A stretch of 64,000 nucleotides of DNA, taken from positions 4,790,598 to 4,854,597 of the forward strand of contig NZ_JH980292.1 in assembly GCF_000314005.1 (NCBI RefSeq), read 5' to 3'. Below are positions 1 to 7,967 of this stretch, piece after piece. The first letter of the stretch is position 1; the number at the start of each line of letters is the position of its first letter. The notes beneath the pieces were generated by a model. The model saw only the letters and a list, made by a program, of their open reading frames with translations. It was not told where the DNA came from and made no database searches. Made by a program: the position numbers and the translations under genes. This DNA is from Spirulina subsalsa PCC 9445 (lineage in GTDB: Bacteria > Cyanobacteriota > Cyanobacteriia > Cyanobacteriales > Spirulinaceae).

Positions 1-636
1 AATTTTGTAGTAACTTTGGGCTTCATAAAGTGCGGTGACGGTGCCAGGTTCTTCCGTTAAATTTTCCAATTTTGCCGATGCCCAAGCTTGATAATTATCA
101 TGTAAATGTCCATGATACATATCCATCAAGTTTTCAATTAAAAAGGAAAAGTGACCCGGACAGTCAATGACTGAAACTGTGGCAATGTAGTTAAGATGAT
201 CCCATTCAGGAACGCCCATTAATTCAACTTGGGTGGCATCTTGATCACCGGGAAACAGCCAGATAAAACCATCTTGTTCTTGGACAGGATAGGTTTTAAT
301 TTTGCACTGGGGGAGTTTTTGATTAGCGGCTAAATAGGGAACTTCGACACAATGGCCTTGCCCGTCAAATTGCCAGCCATGATAGACACACTCTAGATGA
401 TCTCCGGCTACTTTTCCGGTGCTTAATTGAACTTGACGGTGAGGACATCGGTCTTCGAGGGCTTGTACTTGCCCTTGGGTATCCCGATAAAGAACGATTT
501 TTTGTTTCCACAAGGTAACACCTAGGGGCCCGGTGGTGACTTCTGGGCTGCGGGCGACAACATACCAATGGTTAGGATTAATCGGACAAGTCCGAAGGTG
601 TGGAGTGGTTGCACTCGCGGGGGAGACTGAAATCAT
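1..636 (-). CDS. Rieske [2Fe-2S] non-haem iron oxygenase, partial
   Basis: Only the first 212 residues are inside the window; the gene runs off the left edge. Rieske cluster ligands are visible as C64-P-H66 and C83-V-Y-H86, the usual CxH...CxxH pattern. The mononuclear iron site starts at D172-M-Y-H175...H179. This is the layout of the alpha subunits of ring-hydroxylating oxygenases and of the chlorophyllide/pheophorbide oxygenase group. Such enzymes use O2 and electrons from a ferredoxin to hydroxylate or demethylate a substrate, which cannot be named here. The ATG at 634-636 is the first start in the open frame. Family assignment is secure; substrate is unknown. Confidence 0.85.
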   Translation of the reverse strand, partial: MISVSPASATTPHLRTCPINPNHWYVVARSPEVTTGPLGVTLWKQKIVLYRDTQGQVQALEDRCPHRQVQLSTGKVAGDHLECVYHGWQFDGQGHCVEVPYLAANQKLPQCKIKTYPVQEQDGFIWLFPGDQDATQVELMGVPEWDHLNYIATVSVIDCPGHFSFLIENLMDMYHGHLHDNYQAWASAKLENLTEEPGTVTALYEAQSYYKI

Positions 637-692
637 ATCGGGATAAAATCAGGGTACTCCGTCATTGTGCCATAGTCGTTGGGGGAAATGAT

Positions 693-1427
693 TCACCCTT
701 CGGTGGTGACTAGACCCAATTTGAGGGCTTTAACGATGGCTTGGGTGCGACTTTTTACGCCCAGTTTCTCGAAAATGCGGGTGAGATGAGCTTTTACGGT
801 GGCGACGGTGATGTAAAGTTGTTGAGCGATTTTATCGTTGGAAACCCCTTCCACAAGTAGGTTTAGCACTTCTTGTTCTCGCTCGGAAAGGTGAATGCTG
901 GGGGTTTGGGGTAAGGAGCGCCCTCCGTAAAAATGGAAGAGTCGGAAAAAGGAGGTGGCGACTTCGGGGCCGAGATAAATTTGTTGGTTGAGGATGGTTA
1001 AGAGGGCGGGTAAAAGTTGATCAGCGACTCGATCTTTTAGGACATATCCGGCGGCCCCGGTTTGCATGGCACGAAAGATGATCTGTTCTTCTCGATGACC
1101 GGATAAGACTAGCACTTTGCCTGTGTAGTGGTGATTGGCTAGGTCGCGTAAGGTGTTGATGCCGTCTTCTTGTCCGGGGGATAATTCCATGTCGAGGATG
1201 GTGATGGTGGGGTTTTGTTCAAGGGCGACATGAATGGCTTGTTGGGAGGTTCCGGCTTCTCCGACGACTAAAAACTGGGTTTTTCCAGAGTTATTATAAA
1301 AGTCTAAAAGGGTGCGTAGTCCTTGGCGAAAGGGCTGATTGTCGTCTACTAAGAGGAGGGAAATGGTTGGGGGTAGAGTGGGAGAATAATCGGCATGGGT
1401 TGGGGGAGGATTGAGTGTGGAAACCAT
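693..1427 (-). CDS. NarL/FixJ-type response regulator
   Basis: 244 residues with an N-terminal receiver and a C-terminal LuxR-type helix-turn-helix. The receiver has the acidic pair D-D-N near residue 28 and the phospho-acceptor D79 in ILDMEL, followed by a conserved lysine in the VLKDR segment. The output domain reads LSEREQEVLNLL then VSNDKIAQQL and VATVKAHL, a standard NarL DNA-binding helix set. It lies 80 bp downstream of the histidine kinase gene on the same strand, so the two very likely form a two-component system. The roughly 25 residues before the receiver are proline-rich and may be untranslated in part; a later start cannot be excluded. Target genes are not visible. Confidence 0.9.
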   Translation of the reverse strand: MVSTLNPPPTHADYSPTLPPTISLLLVDDNQPFRQGLRTLLDFYNNSGKTQFLVVGEAGTSQQAIHVALEQNPTITILDMELSPGQEDGINTLRDLANHHYTGKVLVLSGHREEQIIFRAMQTGAAGYVLKDRVADQLLPALLTILNQQIYLGPEVATSFFRLFHFYGGRSLPQTPSIHLSEREQEVLNLLVEGVSNDKIAQQLYITVATVKAHLTRIFEKLGVKSRTQAIVKALKLGLVTTEG

Positions 1428-1460
1428 CGATTTTAAAATCCTGAAATGTTAATTTTTTTG

Positions 1461-1483
1461 ACTTAAGTTTAAAAAACTTAAGT
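1461..1483. promoter_or_regulatory. Perfect AT-rich inverted repeat between kinase and regulator
   Basis: ACTTAAGTTT and its exact reverse complement are separated by AAA. It sits in the 80-bp gap between the histidine kinase stop and the regulator start. There is no GC-rich stem, so a strong intrinsic terminator is unlikely. An operator or a weak attenuator is more plausible. A related half site AAGTTAAG follows at about 1491. Confidence 0.45.
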
Positions 1484-1507
1484 TTTCTTAAAGTTAAGTT
1501 TCTTGAC

Positions 1508-2743
1508 TTAGTGGGTTGAGCGATGGTGTAGGGGTAAAACAAAGGAAAATTGCGCCCCTCCGTCGGCTAAATTGCTTGCCCACAGTCGCCCTTGGTGATC
1601 GAGAATGATTTTCTGTGCGATCGCCAATCCTAAACCTTGTCCTCCAGCACGACGAGAATAAAAGGGCTGAAACACACGGTTGACCTCATCTGGACTAAGA
1701 CCACAACCGCGATCTCGAATTTCAATTAAGACCTCATTTTGAAAAACCTGCCAGTTGCACGTGATAATTTCTTCAACGGGACTAAAATGAAGGGCATTGC
1801 TCAAGATATTATCAAAAACTTGTTTGATTTGCCACTGGTCAACGGGAATGATTACAGGTTGATCGGGGTAGTCTACCTCAATTTTTTTTTCTTCTAAAAG
1901 AAGATATAAACCTTGTAAACTATTGAGTAAAATGGTGCGTATATTATAAGGGGCAATTTGTAAATTAGCTTGTTGTCCACAATAGAGTAAATCGGTTAAG
2001 TGTTGGGTCAAATCTTGGACGGTATCCCGAATAACCATCGCTTGTTGACTCAAGCGAGACTCTTCAGTTAGTCCTAAGCGTAGGGTTTCGGCAGAAAGGG
2101 CAATTAATCCTAAAGGATTACGCAGTTGATGTTCTAGGCGCTGAATGACTTGTTCTAAAAGGTTAATTTTTGCTTTTTGTCTGGCTTCGGCTTGATAAAG
2201 GGCTAAGTAATAACTAATCAGTTTGCCCTGTTGTTGGAAGAGGGTAATTTGAGGAGGAGTTAAGGGGTTTTCTAATAACAACAGCAAGTATTCTAAATAG
2301 GGTTCTAAAGAGTTGAGGGGATAGACATAACCCCAGACTTCCTCACCGACTCCCTCAGTGGTGGGAATGGGGATAATATTCTCTGCAATTTGTCGCTTGG
2401 GCCAAGGATTTTCGGGACTATCGGGCAAGTCTAGGAATTCCTGAGTGAGGAGTTGCCGGGTGATGAATTCGCTTAACTCAGGATTGGGGGGGGTGGGATG
2501 GGTGACGGAAAGGCGATCGCCTGTTTGTGGGTCATGATAGACAAACAGACTACTAATAATGGGCAAGGAACGGGCTAATTGCTGCACCAAGAGGCAATAA
2601 ACCCCTTGTAAATCAAAACTCGATGGGATAGACGTGAACTCATCTGGAGAAGCTGGACAATGGGGCGCAAAAGATGGCGATCGCCTCCCGGAACCTTGAT
2701 TTGCATCAGAGGGATCCATGAATTCAAAGAGATTTTGTGTCAT
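1508..2743 (-). CDS. Soluble sensor histidine kinase
   Basis: 411 residues without a membrane segment. The first about 180 residues resemble a degenerate GAF-like sensory region. The H-box EHQLRNPLGLI puts the phospho-acceptor at H205. The ATP-binding domain has an N-box DNILSNALHFSP, a G1 box DRGCGLSP and a G2 box GQGLGLAIAQ. It therefore should autophosphorylate and pass phosphate to the NarL-type regulator encoded immediately downstream. The start at 2743 precedes the sensory region directly; no better start was seen. The input signal is not evident. Confidence 0.9.
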   Translation of the reverse strand: MTQNLFEFMDPSDANQGSGRRSPSFAPHCPASPDEFTSIPSSFDLQGVYCLLVQQLARSLPIISSLFVYHDPQTGDRLSVTHPTPPNPELSEFITRQLLTQEFLDLPDSPENPWPKRQIAENIIPIPTTEGVGEEVWGYVYPLNSLEPYLEYLLLLLENPLTPPQITLFQQQGKLISYYLALYQAEARQKAKINLLEQVIQRLEHQLRNPLGLIALSAETLRLGLTEESRLSQQAMVIRDTVQDLTQHLTDLLYCGQQANLQIAPYNIRTILLNSLQGLYLLLEEKKIEVDYPDQPVIIPVDQWQIKQVFDNILSNALHFSPVEEIITCNWQVFQNEVLIEIRDRGCGLSPDEVNRVFQPFYSRRAGGQGLGLAIAQKIILDHQGRLWASNLADGGAQFSFVLPLHHRSTH

Positions 2744-2862
2744 GTGCTACCAAGCTAAGTAATCATCCTAGAAGCATTTAGCTGAGAATGAATCGGCTTT
2801 CAGTATTTTTTTAGATTTTTGGCCAAATCATTTTTAGGCTACGGGCAGCATCATGACGTAAG

Positions 2863-3765
2863 TTAAAGATTCCGGATGTTTTTGACCAATGTTTCCACCC
2901 ACCACAGCCCAGCAATAGAATGCCCCTGTTCATTCAAGGGGGGGCTATAACAAGCCATAACTCCTGTTTGGGGAATCACCCCTAAAACAAGGCCACTCAC
3001 CCCAGATTTCAGGGGAATGCCCACTCGTTGAGCAAAATGGGGGGAGTCTTCATAAAGTCCACAGGTGAGCATAATCTCTAACACCTGCTCACAATCTTGA
3101 GGGGTTACAGTGGGGGGGGGTTGAAGTAACATCATCCCCAATTGACTGATATCTGCGATCGCACCAGAAAGACAACATACTTGTTGATAAGTGTCAAGAG
3201 CTAATTCTGGCTCTTGGAGATGCCCCGCTTGGGTTAGGATTTTGACTAACTTTAAATTGCGGAGATTGGGATGCGATCGCACCGAATCTAACACCCCCTC
3301 ATCTAACCTTAACCCACAACCGGCCCCCTCATTTAACCACAAGCGAAAACGCTCGGTTCGTTCTGTGGCAGTATTTCCGGGCATCAAATCACATAAGGCG
3401 ATCGCCCCACTATTCAACATCGGATTACGCGGAAACCCCCCATCCACCGCCAACTGTTCCCATGAATAGTAAGGTAGAGCCGATGGACTCATCCCCACCC
3501 GTCGCCCTAGAATTTCTTCCCCCACCTCCTGCAAAACATACAACAACACAAAAGGTTTAATGACACTCATCAACGGGAAACATAACGTTACATTACCAAC
3601 CCGATAAACTTCCCCCCCCATTCCTTGAACACAGACAGCCCCCCCACCAGGATCTACCGCCGCCAACTGAGGAATATAAGTCGGTAAATTTCCATTCTGA
3701 CTTAGTTTTAAGCCTTCATTGAGCCATTTTTGTAGTTGTTCAGTCGAGAGAAATAGAAAAGACAA
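2863..3765 (-). CDS. glsA: Glutaminase A
   Basis: 300 residues, normal for the bacterial glutaminase family, which converts glutamine to glutamate and ammonia. The serine-lysine catalytic pair of the beta-lactamase-like fold is visible as S67-V-I-K70. The family signature NPMLNSGAIAL follows, and KSGVSGLVLG near the C terminus is the conserved KSGVSGG-type segment. It is cytosolic, with no signal peptide. The gene stands alone between a two-component system and a small unknown gene. I looked for an NtcA-like GTA-N8-TAC site upstream and did not find a convincing one. Confidence 0.92.
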   Translation of the reverse strand: MSFLFLSTEQLQKWLNEGLKLSQNGNLPTYIPQLAAVDPGGGAVCVQGMGGEVYRVGNVTLCFPLMSVIKPFVLLYVLQEVGEEILGRRVGMSPSALPYYSWEQLAVDGGFPRNPMLNSGAIALCDLMPGNTATERTERFRLWLNEGAGCGLRLDEGVLDSVRSHPNLRNLKLVKILTQAGHLQEPELALDTYQQVCCLSGAIADISQLGMMLLQPPPTVTPQDCEQVLEIMLTCGLYEDSPHFAQRVGIPLKSGVSGLVLGVIPQTGVMACYSPPLNEQGHSIAGLWWVETLVKNIRNL

Positions 3766-3909
3766 GGGCTTTGAAAATTACAATCTTTGCAAAACGTTAC
3801 TTATTATTCAGTTTACATTTCCCCATTCAGAAAAAATTGTTTTTTATAATACATAAATCCGTTTCTGTATATTTAACAACAAAACTTTAAACTAATTGAA
3901 AAACAGACT

Positions 3910-4104
3910 ATGGACATCCCTCCTTTCGCATCTTGCCCTCTTATCCAAAGCTTTTGGCAGCGTCTCAAACCCGGAACATGGATTATATTAGAAGACCTAG
4001 CAAGTCCTTTTGCAGGAAATGAAGCCCTACTGCTCTGTCAAATATCTGAGCAAGAATGGTTAACTTGGGTACCCAATCATGGCGAATATCATTTAGTCTT
4101 TTGA
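3910..4104 (+). CDS. Small conserved-looking protein, function unknown
   Basis: 64 residues from an ATG preceded by an AT-rich region. I do not recognise a named domain. The protein is rich in Trp and Leu (FWQRL, GTWIILEDL, EWLTWVPNHGEY) and predicted soluble, with codon use like its neighbours. It looks like a small cyanobacterial hypothetical protein, not a fragment of the nuclease gene that follows. Directly behind its stop begins a relic of the Rpn-family gene tail, so rearrangement came close to this gene's 3' end. Confidence 0.6.
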   Translation: MDIPPFASCPLIQSFWQRLKPGTWIILEDLASPFAGNEALLLCQISEQEWLTWVPNHGEYHLVF

Positions 4105-4108
4105 TGGA

Positions 4109-4237
4109 GATGTCTCCCAATGACATCGCCGGAATTCTGGAACTTGACCCTGCTGTTGTGCAACAAATCCTCAAATCTCCAGAGAATTAAGTCTAATCAA
4201 CGATTCCTCTTGGGAAACAGTCTCTCCCCTTCTCATT
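4109..4237 (+). pseudogene. Relic 3' tail of an Rpn-family nuclease gene
   Basis: This stretch is a near copy of 4978-5106, which covers the last codons, stop and 3' flank of the nuclease gene downstream. The translated tail reads MSPNDIAGILELDP then AVVQQILKSPEN, versus MSPDDIAEILELDP in the longer copy, with the same stop and trailing sequence. It is best read as what remains of a first tandem copy whose body was deleted. Confidence 0.8.
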
Positions 4238-4251
4238 ATTCTCTCCCCCTC

Positions 4252-5058
4252 ATGAAAACAGACACCATCTTCTACCGTATCTTCAAAGAACTGCCCAGCA
4301 CCCTCTTTGACCTTCTAGGAGAATCCCCCACCCCCAATAATCCCTAACGTTTCGAGTCCATCGAAATCAAACAAACCGCCTTTCGCATTGATGGAGTCTT
4401 TCTCCCCCAAACCATCACCCCTCAAAGCCCCCTGTACTTCACCGAAGTCCAATTTCAAAAAGACCCCAACCTTTACGCCCGTTTATTTTCTGAACTCTTC
4501 CTTTATCTGCGCACCAATTACCCTCAAGCCCCGTGGCGTGCCGTTATCCTGTTTAGAAGTCCCAGCATAGAACCCACTCCAACAGAAAGATTGCCCTATG
4601 AACCTCTGCTCAATAGTCCTTGGGTGACTCGTCTTTACCTGAATAACTTGGGAGACGAGGAAACCCCACGGCTGAGTGTCAGAATTCTCCAGTTGCTGGT
4701 AGCCCAGAAAAAGCAAATCCGCCAACAAGTACAAAACTTAGTTAAACAAGTAGAACAGGAGATTACCAGTCAAGGGAATCGAGAACAAGTGTTAGATTTA
4801 ATAGAAACGATTGTTTTATATAAATTGCCCCAGATTAGCCGTCAGGAGTTAGGAGAAATGTTTAGTGTAGAGAATTTGAAAAAGACTCGTTTTGCTCAGG
4901 AGATGAAACAAGAAGGTCGGGAAGAAGGTCGGGAAGAGATGAAACGACAACTCATTAACCGTTTAGCTGCCCGAGCCATGTCTCCCGATGACATCGCCGA
5001 AATTCTGGAACTTGACCCTGCTGTTGTGCAACAAATCCTCAAATCTCCAGAGAATTAA
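4252..5058 (+). pseudogene. Rpn-family (PD-(D/E)XK) nuclease/putative transposase, interrupted by one stop
   Basis: Translation from the ATG at 4252 begins MKTDTIFYRIFKELPSTLF, the usual start of the cyanobacterial DUF2887/Rpn group, and continues in one frame to the stop at 5058. A single in-frame TAA at 4345-4347 breaks it after NNP. Beyond the stop the frame carries the nuclease core (SIEIKQTAFRIDGVF, then YFTEVQFQKD, with the E-x-Q of the PD-(D/E)XK site). It ends in a charged EGREEGREEMKRQ coiled coil with a C-terminal helix repeat. An internal ATG at 4591 would give only the C-terminal 155 residues, without the catalytic core. The family is linked to RecA-independent recombination. It may be a recent pseudogene or a sequencing error at one codon. 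Confidence 0.82.
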
Positions 5059-5241
5059 GTCTAATCAACGATTCCTCTCGGGAAACAGTCCCTCCCCTTC
5101 TCATTCTCTCCCCTGCCCCCCGTTCCCTGTTCCCTAGCCCAGTTATTCAGCAAGCCCGAACTAGCGGTTAAATTAAGCTCTCTTGTGAGATAAAACCCAT
5201 TTCTCTGATAATGAAAACCTGTTCCCTATCTGAAAAATGCT

Positions 5242-6768
5242 GTGTCTGCTATTCCTTTCCTGAAGTGCCGGATTCTAGCCTATAGTTTCCTGAGTCTCAC
5301 AACAGTCCTTTTAACCCGTTTACCCCTCAAGGCACAATCTAACGCTTCTGGGCTTAATCCTAGTTGGCAACGGATAGATTGTCCGTTTGTTGTCCCTCAA
5401 GGGGAAGCCGTTGATTGTGGGTGGTTAACGGTGCCGGAAAATCGACAAGTCCCTTCTAGTGCAGAGATTCAGGTTTTTTTTGCCCGGGTCTATAGCTATT
5501 CTAGCCGTCCGGCTCCGGATCCGGTGGTGATTTTAGGGGGAGGGCCCGGTCAGGGGATGAGTGATGGGATGAGTGCGGTCTGGCAGGGAATGCTAAGTTT
5601 AAGACGCGATCGCGATTTAATTATTATCGACCCGCGAGGTACAGGACAATCCCACCCTCCGTTAACGTGTGAGGAATTTAAACAGGATTATCCCCCAGAA
5701 GTGGAAGGGGGGAATGCCGCAGAATATCAATGGTTGGTGCAGCAAACCGTTGCTTGTCGCGATCGCCTTTTGCAGCAAAACATCGACTTGCAAGGATACA
5801 CCACCACCCAAACCGCCTTAGATTTGCGGGATTTACGCCAAGCTCTAAATATTCCCCAATGGAATCTAATCGGAACCTCCTACGGAACCAAATTAGCCTT
5901 AGAAACCCTGCGTCAAGACCCCACAGGCATTAGAACCATTGTTTTTAACTCCATGATGACCCTTGGGGATGCTTGGAGTGTAGACACCCTGAGCTATACC
6001 CTACAGGCTTTTGAACAACTGCTGCGAGATTGTGAACGCCAACCCACTTGTCAAACGGCCTACCCCAATTTACGCCAAGCCTTCAGGGAATTACAAAAAC
6101 GTTTGAACGAAACCCCCTTAACTCTCTCTTGGTATGACACCACCACCGGACAACTCCATCAAGAAAGCTTTACGTTTCAGGACATTGTTGATACCTTCAT
6201 CTTTCACCTCAGCTTTATTGATACCTTAGAAAATCTTCCCTACTATATTCATCGCTTACATCAATTAATTAACGGCAAACGCAACCTGCGGGATGATGAA
6301 ATTATGAGCATTTTTTCCTTCCCAGATTTTGGCATTAACGACGGGGTTTATTTCTCCGTCATGTGTCATGAAGTATATCCTTTATCAGCCTTTGATCAAA
6401 CCCAAGCGTTCAGTCGTCAACATTCCCAATGGTTTAGACCGGAAGGGTTTTATATTCGCGAAAAACGTCAATGTCAAGCTTGGAATGTTCCTCCGGTTTC
6501 TCCTCAATTTACAGACCCGATCACTTCAGACATTCCCGTTCTCTTTCTTTCGGGCAATTATGATGTTTTAACCCCTCCGTTATGGACAGAAGAAATACGG
6601 CAAAATTTTCCTAATGCCAGCGTTATTCAAATTCCCTTTATGGGTCATGATGTCTTAAATAGTTCCCTTTGTGTCCAGTCTTTTGTTGCCGACTATATCA
6701 AAGATCCTCGCCACCGTTTAGAAACCCACTGTATTGTTCAACACGCTCCCCGTTTTGTCACGGAATAA
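5242..6768 (+). CDS. Secreted alpha/beta hydrolase, TAP/proline-iminopeptidase-like
   Basis: 508 residues from a GTG start; the nearby ATG at 5237 is out of frame and closes at once. An N-terminal hydrophobic stretch (YSFLSLTTVLL) followed by LKAQS is a probable signal peptide, so the enzyme is likely exported. The oxyanion segment VVILGGGPGQG, the DPRGTGQS loop and the nucleophile elbow G-T-S213-Y-G match the peptidase S33/TAP family. A later SGNYDVLTPP supplies the Asp and FMGHDVLN the His. It probably cleaves N-terminal residues from peptides or hydrolyses an ester; the substrate is not known. Several cysteines in the C-terminal half could form disulfides. Confidence 0.85.
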   Translation: MSAIPFLKCRILAYSFLSLTTVLLTRLPLKAQSNASGLNPSWQRIDCPFVVPQGEAVDCGWLTVPENRQVPSSAEIQVFFARVYSYSSRPAPDPVVILGGGPGQGMSDGMSAVWQGMLSLRRDRDLIIIDPRGTGQSHPPLTCEEFKQDYPPEVEGGNAAEYQWLVQQTVACRDRLLQQNIDLQGYTTTQTALDLRDLRQALNIPQWNLIGTSYGTKLALETLRQDPTGIRTIVFNSMMTLGDAWSVDTLSYTLQAFEQLLRDCERQPTCQTAYPNLRQAFRELQKRLNETPLTLSWYDTTTGQLHQESFTFQDIVDTFIFHLSFIDTLENLPYYIHRLHQLINGKRNLRDDEIMSIFSFPDFGINDGVYFSVMCHEVYPLSAFDQTQAFSRQHSQWFRPEGFYIREKRQCQAWNVPPVSPQFTDPITSDIPVLFLSGNYDVLTPPLWTEEIRQNFPNASVIQIPFMGHDVLNSSLCVQSFVADYIKDPRHRLETHCIVQHAPRFVTE

Positions 6769-7020
6769 TCAACCCCCACTCACGGGAGGAATTAAAACCA
6801 CCTCATCCCCATCTTGTAACACCGTTTCCGGGTCAACAAATTTGTAGTTAATGCCAAAACGGGTAACATTGCGCCATTGTTCTAACTCAGGATGTTCTGC
6901 CAACATCTGAGTTAAAATCCCATAAACAGGGGTATTTTCTGGGAAATCTTGCTCAATTTCTGATTGATTATTATAGGCTTCTTGATAGGCAGCAAATAGT
7001 TTAATTTTAACCCGAATCAT
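6769..7020 (-). CDS. moaD: Molybdopterin synthase sulfur-carrier subunit MoaD
   Basis: 83 residues with a ubiquitin-like beta-grasp pattern and the obligatory C-terminal Gly-Gly (VVLIPPVSGG, then stop). The terminal glycine would be adenylated and thiocarboxylated to carry sulfur for molybdopterin synthesis. The internal NYKFVDPETVLQDGDEVVLIPP block is typical of MoaD rather than ThiS. It converges with the alpha/beta hydrolase gene, the two stops being adjacent. No moaE or other molybdenum-cofactor gene is in the window. Confidence 0.88.
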   Translation of the reverse strand: MIRVKIKLFAAYQEAYNNQSEIEQDFPENTPVYGILTQMLAEHPELEQWRNVTRFGINYKFVDPETVLQDGDEVVLIPPVSGG

Positions 7021-7073
7021 GATTCACTATTTCCTAAATGTATTTCACTTTTCTATTCCCCACCCCAACGGAT

Positions 7074-7961
7074 TTAATTTCCGGCTAAACGTTTGCCTTC
7101 CTCAGAAGTGCTGTAGCCTAAAAAGGCTTTGACCGCTTCACTGGGAGGGTTTTTATAGACATAAAACAGCGTCCGTTTATAGGGATAAGTGGCTGATTGG
7201 GGAGTAGTGCCGTCAATGGGTAAAACTTGGGCGGTTTGTTGGGTGGCAACTTGAGCATAGGTGGCATAACCAATGCCATTGTCACCGAGTTGACGAATTA
7301 ATCCGGTGGTTTCGTCATTAATCAGGGTGGTAATATTGGGGGTTTTACCGAAAGATTGACCCTGCAAAACCATCTCTTTAAAGGCCTGATGGGTGCCGCT
7401 ATGCTCGGGACGGTTAATGACTCGAATTTCGCTGTTTTGTCCCCCCACTTGGGACCAATTGGTGAGTTGTCCGGTGAAAATTTGCTGCACTTGTTGGGAG
7501 CTTAATCCAGTGCGCAGAGGGTTATTCACTCCAATAATAATGGCGATCGCATCTTCAGCCACCGGAACCGCCACCAAGTTCTGGGCTTGTTCTTGGGGGG
7601 TTAAAGGGCGGGACATGGCGGCGATGTCGATACTCCCCGCGAGAAGAGACGCTAGCCCCCGTTCGCTGCCCTTGGCCTGAACAGTGACAGACGTTCCCGC
7701 AAATTTTTCCTCAAAACCCTGTTTCAGGGCGACATTCACTTGAGCTAAACTGGTAGCCCCATCAAGGCGTAAAATGGTGCCACTGGGGACGGTGGTAGGT
7801 GCAGCAAAGGCCGGGGCTAGACTGGGGGATTGAGTGGGGTTAGAATCCCCCGCGAAGGGAGTATCTGAGGAACGGGTAAACCACCAGTACCCGCCCCCCA
7901 CAATACCTGCGGTAATGACGAAAGAGAGAATCAGGGGGAGGGTTTCATTTTTGGTACTCAT
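7074..7961 (-). CDS. Membrane-anchored PstS-like substrate-binding protein
   Basis: 295 residues. An N-terminal KNET motif and one transmembrane helix (residues about 9-28) are followed by a Pro/Ser-rich linker. A type 2 periplasmic-binding fold of the phosphate-binding PstS group begins near residue 65 (LRLDGATS, then GSERGLASLLAGSIDIAAMSR). The segment HSGTHQAFKEMVLQG is the usual phosphate-loop region. It is the last gene of a run with two other binding proteins and a kinase, 6 bp after the preceding gene. No PstA/B/C transporter genes are nearby, so a sensing role is as likely as transport. It lacks a lipobox. Confidence 0.85.
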   Translation of the reverse strand: MSTKNETLPLILSFVITAGIVGGGYWWFTRSSDTPFAGDSNPTQSPSLAPAFAAPTTVPSGTILRLDGATSLAQVNVALKQGFEEKFAGTSVTVQAKGSERGLASLLAGSIDIAAMSRPLTPQEQAQNLVAVPVAEDAIAIIIGVNNPLRTGLSSQQVQQIFTGQLTNWSQVGGQNSEIRVINRPEHSGTHQAFKEMVLQGQSFGKTPNITTLINDETTGLIRQLGDNGIGYATYAQVATQQTAQVLPIDGTTPQSATYPYKRTLFYVYKNPPSEAVKAFLGYSTSEEGKRLAGN

Positions 7962-7967
7962 AAAACC

